NCBI GenBank assembly: GCA_021300015.1
Contig: JAJTFB010000013.1
Coordinates: 1 to 40,574, forward strand
Origin: Pirellula sp.
GTDB lineage: Bacteria > Planctomycetota > Planctomycetia > Pirellulales > Pirellulaceae
Reading direction: 5' to 3'
DNA length: 40,574 nt
How positions within the stretch are numbered: position 1 is the stretch's first letter; each line of letters opens with the position of its first letter. Shown piece by piece: positions 14,858 to 22,216 of the stretch. A program made the position numbers and the translations under genes. Below the pieces are notes generated by a model. That model made no database searches and was not told the origin of the DNA. It saw only the letters and a list, made by a program, of their open reading frames with translations.

Positions 14858-17749
14858 TTAAGGTTGGTCGACAAGCGAGACGGATTGCAAGGGCGCATCG
14901 GGTGGCAATCCTGGAGCACCGGACCTTTGCATCGGATAGATCACGATCGGCTCGGCAGCGCGATTGGCCGCCGGGTACTTTTGCCTTGCGGGGCGGCGTG
15001 CCATATTGCTGGCGTTATCGTCGGGTTTGTATCTCAAGTTCGCTTCGCGATGGAACTGGGCTTTGTCCTCCGCGCCTAGCCGTTCGAAGACGGTGACCAA
15101 GTTGGCATGAGCCATGAGGTTTTCGCTGTCGATTTCCAGCACGCGTTGGAACTCGCTGCGAGCCAGTTCTAAGTACCGATTTTTCGCATCGGTATCGTCG
15201 GAGCTTGCTGCCGCAAGGGCCAGATCCAAGTAGGCCGATCCGAGACCATTTCGAACTACGTAATCGAGCGAAAAATCGAATCGACGTTTGTTGCGTTCTT
15301 CCGTTTGATCGTAGAGCACGCTCTTGAAGTTCTCGACAGCGACATCGAACTGGCCTTGTTGTCGGGCGATTTCACCGGAGAGCCAAGCCGAGGTCCAAGC
15401 CGGTGGTTTTGGATCCATCGACACGGCGCGCCCTAGGGCTTGGGTCGCCCCATCGAGGTTTCCTTCGGCGAAGAAAACGCGAGCGATGTTCAAAGGACCA
15501 TCGTAACGCCCTGCCCTTTCGACGCTGGCAAAAGCCTCTGCGGCCTGCTTGAGCTGCGCCGTACCGGTCAGCAGCAATCCGATTCCATAATCGTTCCAGC
15601 GTTGCCAAGTCGGTTCGATCGCTTTTTTGCTCTCTCCTTGGACCTCGACCCTTGAGCCGTCGGCCAGAACCACCGGCAGGATCAATTTGTCTTCGGCAAT
15701 GACGGTTATCGGCAGAGGATTCAAGCCTGTGTTTCGCTCCGCAAAGTCGCGATCACCGGGCTGAAAGGCTTTGTCCATGAACTCGATGTAGCCACGATCG
15801 AACTTACGGTAGTTGAGTTTCACGGTAACCTCGATCGGTGCGAGGATGTCCTTGGGCACATCGAGCCGATAGTGGACCGTCTGTCCGGCCCCGGGAGGGA
15901 TCTGGTGATCGTAGAGCGCGATGAAGATATCCTGAGCATTTCGTCGAGCGATGCGATCGCCGTTTTTGTCGATGACAAAGTTGTTGACGAAGTGGGACCA
16001 TTCGTCGACTTGGCCATCCTGAGTTCGACCGCCGCTGATACCGATGACACGGCCGGCCGATTTGGCCTCGATCTCGAGCCACAGTTCGTTCGAATCGACG
16101 GTTCCTTGGGTCAGATGGTGTCCGACCTTGAGGGTACGGATGACCGTCTCGAGCAGGTACGCTTGGCCTGCCTCAAGGGCCGGGACTTCCGGTCGCAAGG
16201 GAGCGATGAGTTCACCTTCGAGGGTGCCTCCTTTGCGCACGCCGAAGATATCGACGCGGGCGCAGTCTTTGAGGATCGCTTGGGCCTGCTCGATGACCTC
16301 GTGATCGCCTCTCCAGAAAGGCAGAGCGGTGTTTCCGCCAGGGAAGAAGTGGTTGTGCACGACGTTCTTGCCGGTTTCGGGGTGCGGTTTGGAGGCCAAG
16401 TCGTTGGATTCTCTGTAGGGCATATGACAGCCGTTGCAATCGGTCTGGGCTTTTTCTGGGTAGTAGAAACTCCGAGCTCCGTGGCCTGCAACACCGCTGA
16501 GCAAGTAAGAATCGTAGTGATTTTGACCTCGCACCCAATCTTTGTATTTGGTCAGATTTCCTGGCAAGTGGACCTTATGGCAGGTGCTGCAGAACTCTGC
16601 GGACTTGAGAGCTGGCTTGAGCATTTCGCTCTTGTGAAACGCAGGCTTGGCCTTGACCATCAGCATGTTGATTTGCTGGAGCAGAAAATTTTCGCTGTAG
16701 GCAAACGGGTAGTGCTGTGGTTCTTCGATGATGTAATCGGCGTTGCCTCGCGTCGATTCGACTTCGGTAATCGCATGGCAGACCGAGCAGGTGATCCCAG
16801 CTTGACTCGTCGGGTCGTTGACATCGTCGTAGTGTGGGTTGTCAAACGCTCCGGAGAAGAAAGGTACCGGGTCGTGGCAACCGGCACAAAAGCGTGCCGC
16901 ATGGACGTTGCCATCGCGTTCGAGCGAGACCTTGCGCGTCTCGCGAACGGCATAGAGGTAAGCAGGATTGTTAAACGAGCTGAAGTGGTGGGCGCTGTGA
17001 AACCAATCGTCGTAGACGTCCTGATGGCACTTCTTGCAGTAATCGTCGTTCATCAGTACCCGCTGGGGGATGAAGTTCCCGTCCCGGGTGCTAGCCAGCG
17101 AGTTTTCAAAGTACTTTTGACCGTCGGTCGGTGCCTTTTTGTTCCATTTACGGGGGTCCTGGGTCTGAACGATGAGCATCGCACCGACGGCCAAAGCCGT
17201 TGCTATACCGACGCGTTGGGCGATGACCCAACGGATGCGGGTACCGACGAGTCGGTGGAGCCAATAGAGCCACATCGCGCCGAGCGGAGCGAGGATGTGG
17301 GCCCAGTAGACGACGCGTTTGCTCGTCGGGCCGCGCATGAATTCAAATGTCCCGAACTTGATCAGCAGCACGCCGCTGACGAGAACCACTATCCCTGCGA
17401 TCAGCAGCGCATAACCGATCCGAACCGCGCGGCGATTGCGTCGTTTGTGAGACGCTTTCCAATGGAAGAATCCGAAGGCCAGGAACGGGACGATCAAGAC
17501 CAGTCCGAGCACCAGATGGAGCAGGAACATGTAATGGTAAAACAGGTCCTGAAACGTCCGCTGAAAGTACCACTCCGAGAAGGTCACTCCGGAGAGGTAC
17601 ATCCCGTTGGCCAGGAGGATCGAGAACAGAGCCAAGACGGCCAGGAGGAGTTTTCGCGTTCTGGGAGTGACCGTCAAGCGCGGCTTGGCACCGGTCGGTT
17701 TGGGCAAATTGGACAGATCGTTGGGTACCGGTGTAGGTTCAGTGGACAT
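14858..17749 (-). CDS. Fused membrane / pentahaem cytochrome c / TPR protein
   Basis: A 963-residue three-part protein. Residues 32-195 hold about five membrane helices. Histidines H72, H78, H151 and H165 lie in helices 2 and 4, an arrangement that could ligate b-type haem. Five CxxCH sites follow at 238 (CKKCH), 288 (CAGCH), 321 (CSVCH), 387 (CSTCH) and 438 (CNGCH), with extra histidines available as sixth ligands, as in cytochrome c554-like folds. A beta-rich region comes next, then TPR-type helices from about 740 to 900. The layout suggests transfer of electrons between the quinone pool and a periplasmic partner, with the TPR part docking it. The donor and acceptor are unknown. The CRTAC1-like gene and cutC follow at 27 and 13 bp. 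The family appears in planctomycetes with this neighbour, to my knowledge. Confidence 0.9.
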   Translation of the reverse strand: MSTEPTPVPNDLSNLPKPTGAKPRLTVTPRTRKLLLAVLALFSILLANGMYLSGVTFSEWYFQRTFQDLFYHYMFLLHLVLGLVLIVPFLAFGFFHWKASHKRRNRRAVRIGYALLIAGIVVLVSGVLLIKFGTFEFMRGPTSKRVVYWAHILAPLGAMWLYWLHRLVGTRIRWVIAQRVGIATALAVGAMLIVQTQDPRKWNKKAPTDGQKYFENSLASTRDGNFIPQRVLMNDDYCKKCHQDVYDDWFHSAHHFSSFNNPAYLYAVRETRKVSLERDGNVHAARFCAGCHDPVPFFSGAFDNPHYDDVNDPTSQAGITCSVCHAITEVESTRGNADYIIEEPQHYPFAYSENFLLQQINMLMVKAKPAFHKSEMLKPALKSAEFCSTCHKVHLPGNLTKYKDWVRGQNHYDSYLLSGVAGHGARSFYYPEKAQTDCNGCHMPYRESNDLASKPHPETGKNVVHNHFFPGGNTALPFWRGDHEVIEQAQAILKDCARVDIFGVRKGGTLEGELIAPLRPEVPALEAGQAYLLETVIRTLKVGHHLTQGTVDSNELWLEIEAKSAGRVIGISGGRTQDGQVDEWSHFVNNFVIDKNGDRIARRNAQDIFIALYDHQIPPGAGQTVHYRLDVPKDILAPIEVTVKLNYRKFDRGYIEFMDKAFQPGDRDFAERNTGLNPLPITVIAEDKLILPVVLADGSRVEVQGESKKAIEPTWQRWNDYGIGLLLTGTAQLKQAAEAFASVERAGRYDGPLNIARVFFAEGNLDGATQALGRAVSMDPKPPAWTSAWLSGEIARQQGQFDVAVENFKSVLYDQTEERNKRRFDFSLDYVVRNGLGSAYLDLALAAASSDDTDAKNRYLELARSEFQRVLEIDSENLMAHANLVTVFERLGAEDKAQFHREANLRYKPDDNASNMARRPARQKYPAANRAAEPIVIYPMQRSGAPGLPPDAPLQSVSLVDQP

Positions 17750-17886
17750 CGTAGATGCCTTAGGTGCAGCGCAGAAAGAGAACTCGTCATGCTCTTAGAC
17801 ATCTACCCGATTCGAGGGGGGCTAGTCCGAGCGTTTCAAACCGCAGAAGCGCAAGAAATCGCAAAGTTGCGGAATATCAAGCGCAT

Positions 17887-18366
17887 TTAGAGCAGCGCTT
17901 TGGGAGGTGGCTCTTGGACATCGAGCCCACCTCGTGGCGCGTAGTGAGAGACCGTACGAGGAAGCTTGGCCGGCATGGGGTCCTGGCAATCCCATCGGTC
18001 TGCCGAGACATCCCCCTGGGATAGAACGAGGTTGGAACCTCCAAGAGGCAGGATTGTCGGGTCCATCGTGGTTTTGGTTCGGCAACTAGGTCCCTCGCAG
18101 GGTTTCATCGGCCGTTCGAGGGTAAAGCTGATCGTCCCGCGTTCGTAGCGAACGTAGAGCGACAGGGCCAACTGTCCTGCTGAGGTTGCTTGGGAATCCA
18201 CCAACCGGGTCGGCTCGTGGTCCAAGCCAACGCAGCCGGCTTGGGCATTGCGGATCGACCCCAGGCATAGGATCAGCACCAGCAGGGGCCAAAGCCATCT
18301 ACTTGGAATTTTTCGATCTGCGGCTGGGAGGAAAGGGGGGATCATCTTTACCGTGGGGCTCGGCAT
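17887..18366 (-). CDS. Small secreted hypothetical protein
   Basis: A 159-residue protein with a clear export signal (WLWPLLVLILCLGSIRNAQA, cut before GCVGLDHE). The mature part is about 115 residues with cysteines in GCVGL, PCEGPSC and DCQDP, which could form two disulfides. It ends in a Pro-rich tail. No domain is recognised. It lies 137 bp upstream of the cytochrome gene on the same strand and may be the first gene of that operon or a separate unit. A start at the second Met (18345) is equally possible. Confidence 0.6.
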   Translation of the reverse strand: MPSPTVKMIPPFLPAADRKIPSRWLWPLLVLILCLGSIRNAQAGCVGLDHEPTRLVDSQATSAGQLALSLYVRYERGTISFTLERPMKPCEGPSCRTKTTMDPTILPLGGSNLVLSQGDVSADRWDCQDPMPAKLPRTVSHYAPRGGLDVQEPPPKALL

Positions 18367-18561
18367 TGCTGACGGGCCCGGATTTTGTTTTAGGCTCGGG
18401 TTTGCTGAGGGTTCAGGTTGGTTGTAGGTTCAGAGCGCTCTTGGGGGAAGCCGCTTGTATTTTCGGGCGCACGTTCGGGAAATCCAAGGTAAACCGATAG
18501 GATTTGTCCCAAATTAACCGTAATGATTCTCCCGCGTCGGGAAATTCGCAAGAAATGGGGC

Positions 18562-19746
18562 TCAGGGAGAGCCCTCAGGGGCTGGGGCCTGGGCTGGGTC
18601 CTGGGCTTTAGGGGCCTGCTCAGGGCTCTCGGCAAGCTTTGGGAGTGGCTTGGCCGCAAGGGTCGAGTCCATATCGATCAGGTCGAATTCGGCTCGGTCG
18701 ACGTCTTTGCGGAGCACGAGGTAGATCGCCGTCGATGCGGTCCAAAAGAAGCTGAAACCGAAGGCGGTCGTCAGCAGTGGCACGATACCCAGGAAGCACC
18801 CGTCGAGCCACGAGTTCATCGCGCCCAGACGGCCAAAGGAGCCCATCGCGAAGGCTTGGGCGATGAGGTTGTAGCCTGTGTTCAAGACGATGGAAACGAC
18901 TGAGCCTCCAAAGTGTCCGATCCACTCGGCGAGCAGTACGGCCAAGAAGAGGGTCGCGGGTCGTTGGAACACGTAGGCCGAGGCTCTCGACATTCCGTCA
19001 AACGCATCGGCTTGTTTCTCTGTGACGATTGAAACCGTCGCGAGCGAAAAACCGAACAGGGCGATGCCCACGATCCAGCCGACTCCAAGTGCCATCAGCG
19101 CCACGGGGAGCATCAGGACTAAGGCCACGGGTTGGCCTAGGACCGGAATGTTCGAGATCCATCCCAAAAGGAAGGGTACAAGGCAAAACAGGAGGACCAA
19201 AGCCAGCGGCATGGCGACCGACCAGACGATCGATTGCCAGCGTGCGGCGACCCATCGCAGGGTGTTGATCCACGGCGAGGTGACATGCATGCCGAGTTCT
19301 TGGACGCTGCGTCGAGCCAGGCACCCGCCGACGAAAGCCCACAGGGCGAGGATCCCAAGGGTATTGAGGAGGAAATACCCGGACTTGCGGATCGTCGGGG
19401 TATCCATGGCATGGAAAGGATACGAGACATAGCGTCGCCATACATGGATAAACGAATCGGGAGCAGGCCATTGGTTTGGATTGAAGGTCCAGGGGGTCAT
19501 GGCTTCGGTGCGCGAATCGGGAGTCAACCACCAGGAGCAGGCTTGGTTGGGCTCGGGAGCAAAGAGCCATCCGTTAAAGCCGATCAAGGCTTGGGTTGCT
19601 AAGAGCGCCAGGGCGCAGAGTCCCAGGTGCGAGGCGCGCCAGGAGATAGCCAGCGAGTGGGAGATCAGTCTCCACCAAGGAGTTGAGCGGTACCAATCGA
19701 TCGATACCCTGGGGACCACGGCGATCTTCGACGATGAATCATTCAT
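18562..19746 (-). CDS. Polytopic membrane protein of unknown function
   Basis: A 394-residue inner-membrane protein starting at the ATG at 19746 (MNDSSSKIAVV); a TTG three codons upstream is less likely. About six hydrophobic helices are visible, for example LGLCALALLATQALIGF, YFLLNTLGILALWAFVGGCL, IVWSVAMPLALVLLFCLVPFLL, VALVLMLPVALMALGVGWIVG and LDGCFLGIVPLLTTAFGFSFF. A periplasmic loop lies after helix 1. The cytoplasmic C-terminus is Pro/Ala/Glu-rich (EQAPKAQDPAQAPAPEG). No catalytic motif was recognised. The gene follows yacG by 33 bp on the same strand. Confidence 0.75.
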   Translation of the reverse strand: MNDSSSKIAVVPRVSIDWYRSTPWWRLISHSLAISWRASHLGLCALALLATQALIGFNGWLFAPEPNQACSWWLTPDSRTEAMTPWTFNPNQWPAPDSFIHVWRRYVSYPFHAMDTPTIRKSGYFLLNTLGILALWAFVGGCLARRSVQELGMHVTSPWINTLRWVAARWQSIVWSVAMPLALVLLFCLVPFLLGWISNIPVLGQPVALVLMLPVALMALGVGWIVGIALFGFSLATVSIVTEKQADAFDGMSRASAYVFQRPATLFLAVLLAEWIGHFGGSVVSIVLNTGYNLIAQAFAMGSFGRLGAMNSWLDGCFLGIVPLLTTAFGFSFFWTASTAIYLVLRKDVDRAEFDLIDMDSTLAAKPLPKLAESPEQAPKAQDPAQAPAPEGSP

Positions 19747-19779
19747 GGGAGCCAACGGATTGCGTTCAGGGGTTGCCGA

Positions 19780-20001
19780 TCAGTCGAATCGCCACTCTTT
19801 GGGTGAGCTGGGCGGCTGGGGCTCATCTTCTTGTTCGGGATCATCGCAGGTGTGTGCAGGCAAACCGATCTCCTCGGTGAACCATTGGTTCAGGTCGACC
19901 ATTTTGCATCGCATCGAGCAAAACGGCATCGTCGGTGCCTGGATATCGGCCGGGAAGTGTTTCCGACAGGTCGGACATTGGATTTCGGGTAGTGAAGCCA
20001 T
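19780..20001 (-). CDS. yacG: Zinc-binding protein YacG (DNA gyrase inhibitor family)
   Basis: A 73-residue protein. The zinc site is C9/C12 (CPTC) and C28/C32 (CSMRC), followed by the family-typical KMVDLNQWFTEEIGLP and an acidic, disordered C-terminus. In Escherichia coli YacG binds GyrB and inhibits gyrase. I start it at the ATG at 20001. The 83 in-frame residues upstream are unlike any YacG and run into the intergenic region. Confidence 0.9.
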   Translation of the reverse strand: MASLPEIQCPTCRKHFPADIQAPTMPFCSMRCKMVDLNQWFTEEIGLPAHTCDDPEQEDEPQPPSSPKEWRFD

Positions 20002-20229
20002 AGATGCACTGGTGCAGCGTAAGATGGGGATTTGTCTGACCGGCGAGGAGCAATGGTGGTTTTCTTGGCGTAGTTCCAACCTCGGCGCAGATGGATTTGA
20101 ATCTATTCGATCTGGCCAACTCACGCAACGTTCGGTCATGGATCGGCTGGCCGAATGCAGCTTTTTTCTCACATGGCATGGGGTGAAGTAAGGGGGGACG
20201 CATAGCCAAAGCCGCGGGGGCGCCAGCGT

Positions 20230-20435
20230 GTCAATTCTGTCCACCGTCAATGACGTCCACTGTCAATGCTGTCAATCATGTCAATCACGTCAATGACGTC
20301 AAAAAACCACTCCCCCACCACCGGCGCTCGCTCGCGTTTTGCAACGCCGCCTACCGGCGTCGGATTTCTGGACATGGTTGACGTCATTGACGCGGTTGAC
20401 GTTATTGACAGCGGACGTTGTTGACATCATTGACG
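20230..20435. repeat. 9-bp-periodic GTCAAT / ATTGAC inverted repeat array
   Basis: The left half (20230-20302) is built of GTCAAT or GTCCAC hexamers, mostly separated by three variable bases. The right half (20378-20435) carries the same motif in inverse orientation (TTGACGTCATTGAC, GGTTGAC, TTATTGAC, GTTGTTGAC, TCATTGAC). The innermost units form 15-bp perfect inverted arms, CGTCAATGACGTCAA at 20288-20302 and its complement at 20378-20392, around a GC-rich 75-nt centre. The array lies between divergent yacG and the gene at 20677, so it cannot be a shared terminator. It could be a binding-site array, a folded nucleic-acid structure or a dispersed repeat. Confidence 0.9.
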
Positions 20436-20449
20436 GTGTTCGAGTACCC

Positions 20450-20462
20450 GGGGACAGTCCCC
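20450..20462. repeat. GGGGACAGTCCCC palindrome
   Basis: A perfect 13-bp palindrome about a central A, just after the GTCAAT array. The flanks read TACCC and ACGTTTTT, so on the + strand the hairpin is followed by a T-run. It may be a REP-like element or a small terminator-like hairpin. The rest of the 20463-20676 stretch is comparatively AT-rich, with no recognisable gene. Confidence 0.6.
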
Positions 20463-20676
20463 ACGTTTTTGGTCATCATGTTTTTGGTGTTTAGTGGGTA
20501 AAAAATGCAATCTTGGATTTTTTGCGTCAGTTCTCACGGGCCAAAGCATCTAGCTAGATAGACCCACACTGCGAACCCCCGGGAACAGCAAATCTTATTC
20601 TGACACCCTGTCTGTTCGTTGTGTAACCAATCTAGTCCTAAGCATCCCTTTAGCTACTTACGCGAGGCCAAAACCC

Positions 20677-21432
20677 ATGTTTAAATCATCAACCGACTCA
20701 CGACTGAACGGTTATCAGTTTTCGTTACGCCAACTATTTCTGTGGATGCACATTGTTGCGGTCGCCTGCAGTGCATTTGCGGGGGTGGTGCATATTCTGG
20801 CTGGGAACTACCAAGAGCTTCGAGTCCTTTTCACAGCGATGACCATCGCCTTGGCGAGCGTTTGTGCGCTCGGATGCGGAGCGGCGTTGGAACGCAAACG
20901 AGCGATGATTTTTCCGGTCGCAGGCCTGGTGCTGACCTTGCTCGGCACGCTAATGCTGTTGTACCTGATTTGGCGTGAACCGACGCGTGGGCCGATGGTA
21001 GAGTTTTTCCAATGGACGACGGTCATTTGCATTATGGCAGTAGCTTGCAGCCATATTTCGCTGTTGTCGATTGCGCGGCTCTCCAAGCGATTTCGCTGGG
21101 CGATGTTACTGGCGGTGTTTTCGATTCTCACCGTCGCCTCGTTTTTGTCCTTGTTCATTACGTCGCCCCAGCTCATGGAATCCTGGAGTGGTTCTTTAAC
21201 TATCATTGCAGTGGCAGCGATCTCCGACGCGGCGATGTCGGTTCTGATTCCGATCTTTCACCTTCTGAGTTATAGGGAGATGAATGCCTTGGATTCTGGA
21301 GTCGAGCCGAGACTTGAATCCATCGACGCGGAGATCGCGCATTTGGAAGATCGCTTGGCCGAGCTGCGACAATTACGAATGGAAAACTCCTACGACTACG
21401 GACTGGAGGAATCCGGGGTACTTGCACGTTGA
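20677..21432 (+). CDS. Membrane protein with C-terminal coiled coil, unknown function
   Basis: A 251-residue protein. Near the N-terminus it has YQFSLRQLFLWMHIVAVACS, which resembles the FSLR-type first helix of many planctomycete membrane proteins. About six helices follow (for example LFTAMTIALASVCALGCGAA, FPVAGLVLTLLGTLMLLYLIW and LLAVFSILTVASFLSLFI). A charged coiled coil, EPRLESIDAEIAHLEDRLAE, lies at about 215-240. No enzymatic motif is visible. The gene is preceded by the AT-rich end of the array-bearing intergenic region, which presumably carries its promoter, and it converges on tmk. Confidence 0.7.
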   Translation: MFKSSTDSRLNGYQFSLRQLFLWMHIVAVACSAFAGVVHILAGNYQELRVLFTAMTIALASVCALGCGAALERKRAMIFPVAGLVLTLLGTLMLLYLIWREPTRGPMVEFFQWTTVICIMAVACSHISLLSIARLSKRFRWAMLLAVFSILTVASFLSLFITSPQLMESWSGSLTIIAVAAISDAAMSVLIPIFHLLSYREMNALDSGVEPRLESIDAEIAHLEDRLAELRQLRMENSYDYGLEESGVLAR

Positions 21433-21574
21433 TCACTGGAAGTCCGTCGTACAGTTAGCGATTCGACTGCCGATCGTAGTTTTGGATCGTGAATTGGATC
21501 GTTGGGATTTCAATCCGATCAAGTTATCGCTGTGGTGGGACGTGCGGGCTAAGAGGCCCACGCTAGGCGATGGG

Positions 21575-22216
21575 TTATCGGCTGCGGAGGACTTGGGAAG
21601 ATCGAGAATCGATCTCCTCTTTCACAATCGCCATGATCTCTCGATGGATCGCTTGGATATCTTGATTCGCATCGACGATGGCGGTGCGACCTGGGCAGCA
21701 AGGGAGTTGAGCAAGGAATCCGTCGCGGACTTTTTTGAAGTATTCGATCCCCCGTTTTTCGAGTCGGTCCTGGCCTCGCTGGATTCGGGAGGCTGCGATC
21801 GCAGGATCGATGTCGAGCACGATCGTCACGTCGGGTAAGCACCCTGCCGTGGCGATCTTACCGACCTGCCAGAGCGCTTCGACATCGAGCCCACCGGCGG
21901 AACCTTGGTAGACGACGTTAGCAAGCAGGAATCGATCGCAAACGATCGTGTAACCTGCATCTAGCGCAGGCCGGATGTTTTCGGCGACGAGTTGGGCTCG
22001 GGCGGCCATGTACAAGAGCATCTCGGTGGTATTGGCAAGCGGGATGTCTTCGCGATGCAGGAGGATCTCGCGGACTGCTGTTCCGAGCTTGGTCGAACCG
22101 GGATCTCGATGGGTCTGGACCCGGTGTCCTTGGGAGCTAAGCCAATTGGCAAGCAGTTCGATTTGGGTGGACTTGCCTCCACCGTCGATGCCGTCGAGGG
22201 TGATGAACATAGGCAT
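21575..22216 (-). CDS. tmk: Thymidylate kinase
   Basis: A 213-residue enzyme that phosphorylates dTMP to dTDP. The P-loop GIDGGGKST is at residues 9-17 and is followed by a DRFLLANVVYQG motif. The catalytic loop RDPGSTKLG and the LID RIQRGQDRLEKRG are also visible. The ATG at 22216 overlaps the stop of the EF-G gene by one base (TAATG), so the two are translationally coupled. A second ATG at 22210 (MFITLDG) would match family N-termini equally well. An upstream extension to 22282 would overlap EF-G and is rejected. Confidence 0.95.
   Translation of the reverse strand: MPMFITLDGIDGGGKSTQIELLANWLSSQGHRVQTHRDPGSTKLGTAVREILLHREDIPLANTTEMLLYMAARAQLVAENIRPALDAGYTIVCDRFLLANVVYQGSAGGLDVEALWQVGKIATAGCLPDVTIVLDIDPAIAASRIQRGQDRLEKRGIEYFKKVRDGFLAQLPCCPGRTAIVDANQDIQAIHREIMAIVKEEIDSRSSQVLRSR

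Noticed and set aside
15872-17890. 672-residue open frame on the + strand
   Set aside because: It runs antisense through the pentahaem cytochrome gene and has no recognisable motif. High GC makes such antisense frames common, and the minus-strand product has five CxxCH sites.
20002-20250. 83-residue N-terminal extension of YacG
   Set aside because: It is unlike YacG, ends in the repeat region, and the ATG at 20001 gives the family length.
20230-20435. CRISPR array
   Set aside because: Repeat units are 6-9 bp, orientations invert midway, there are no unique spacers and no cas genes.
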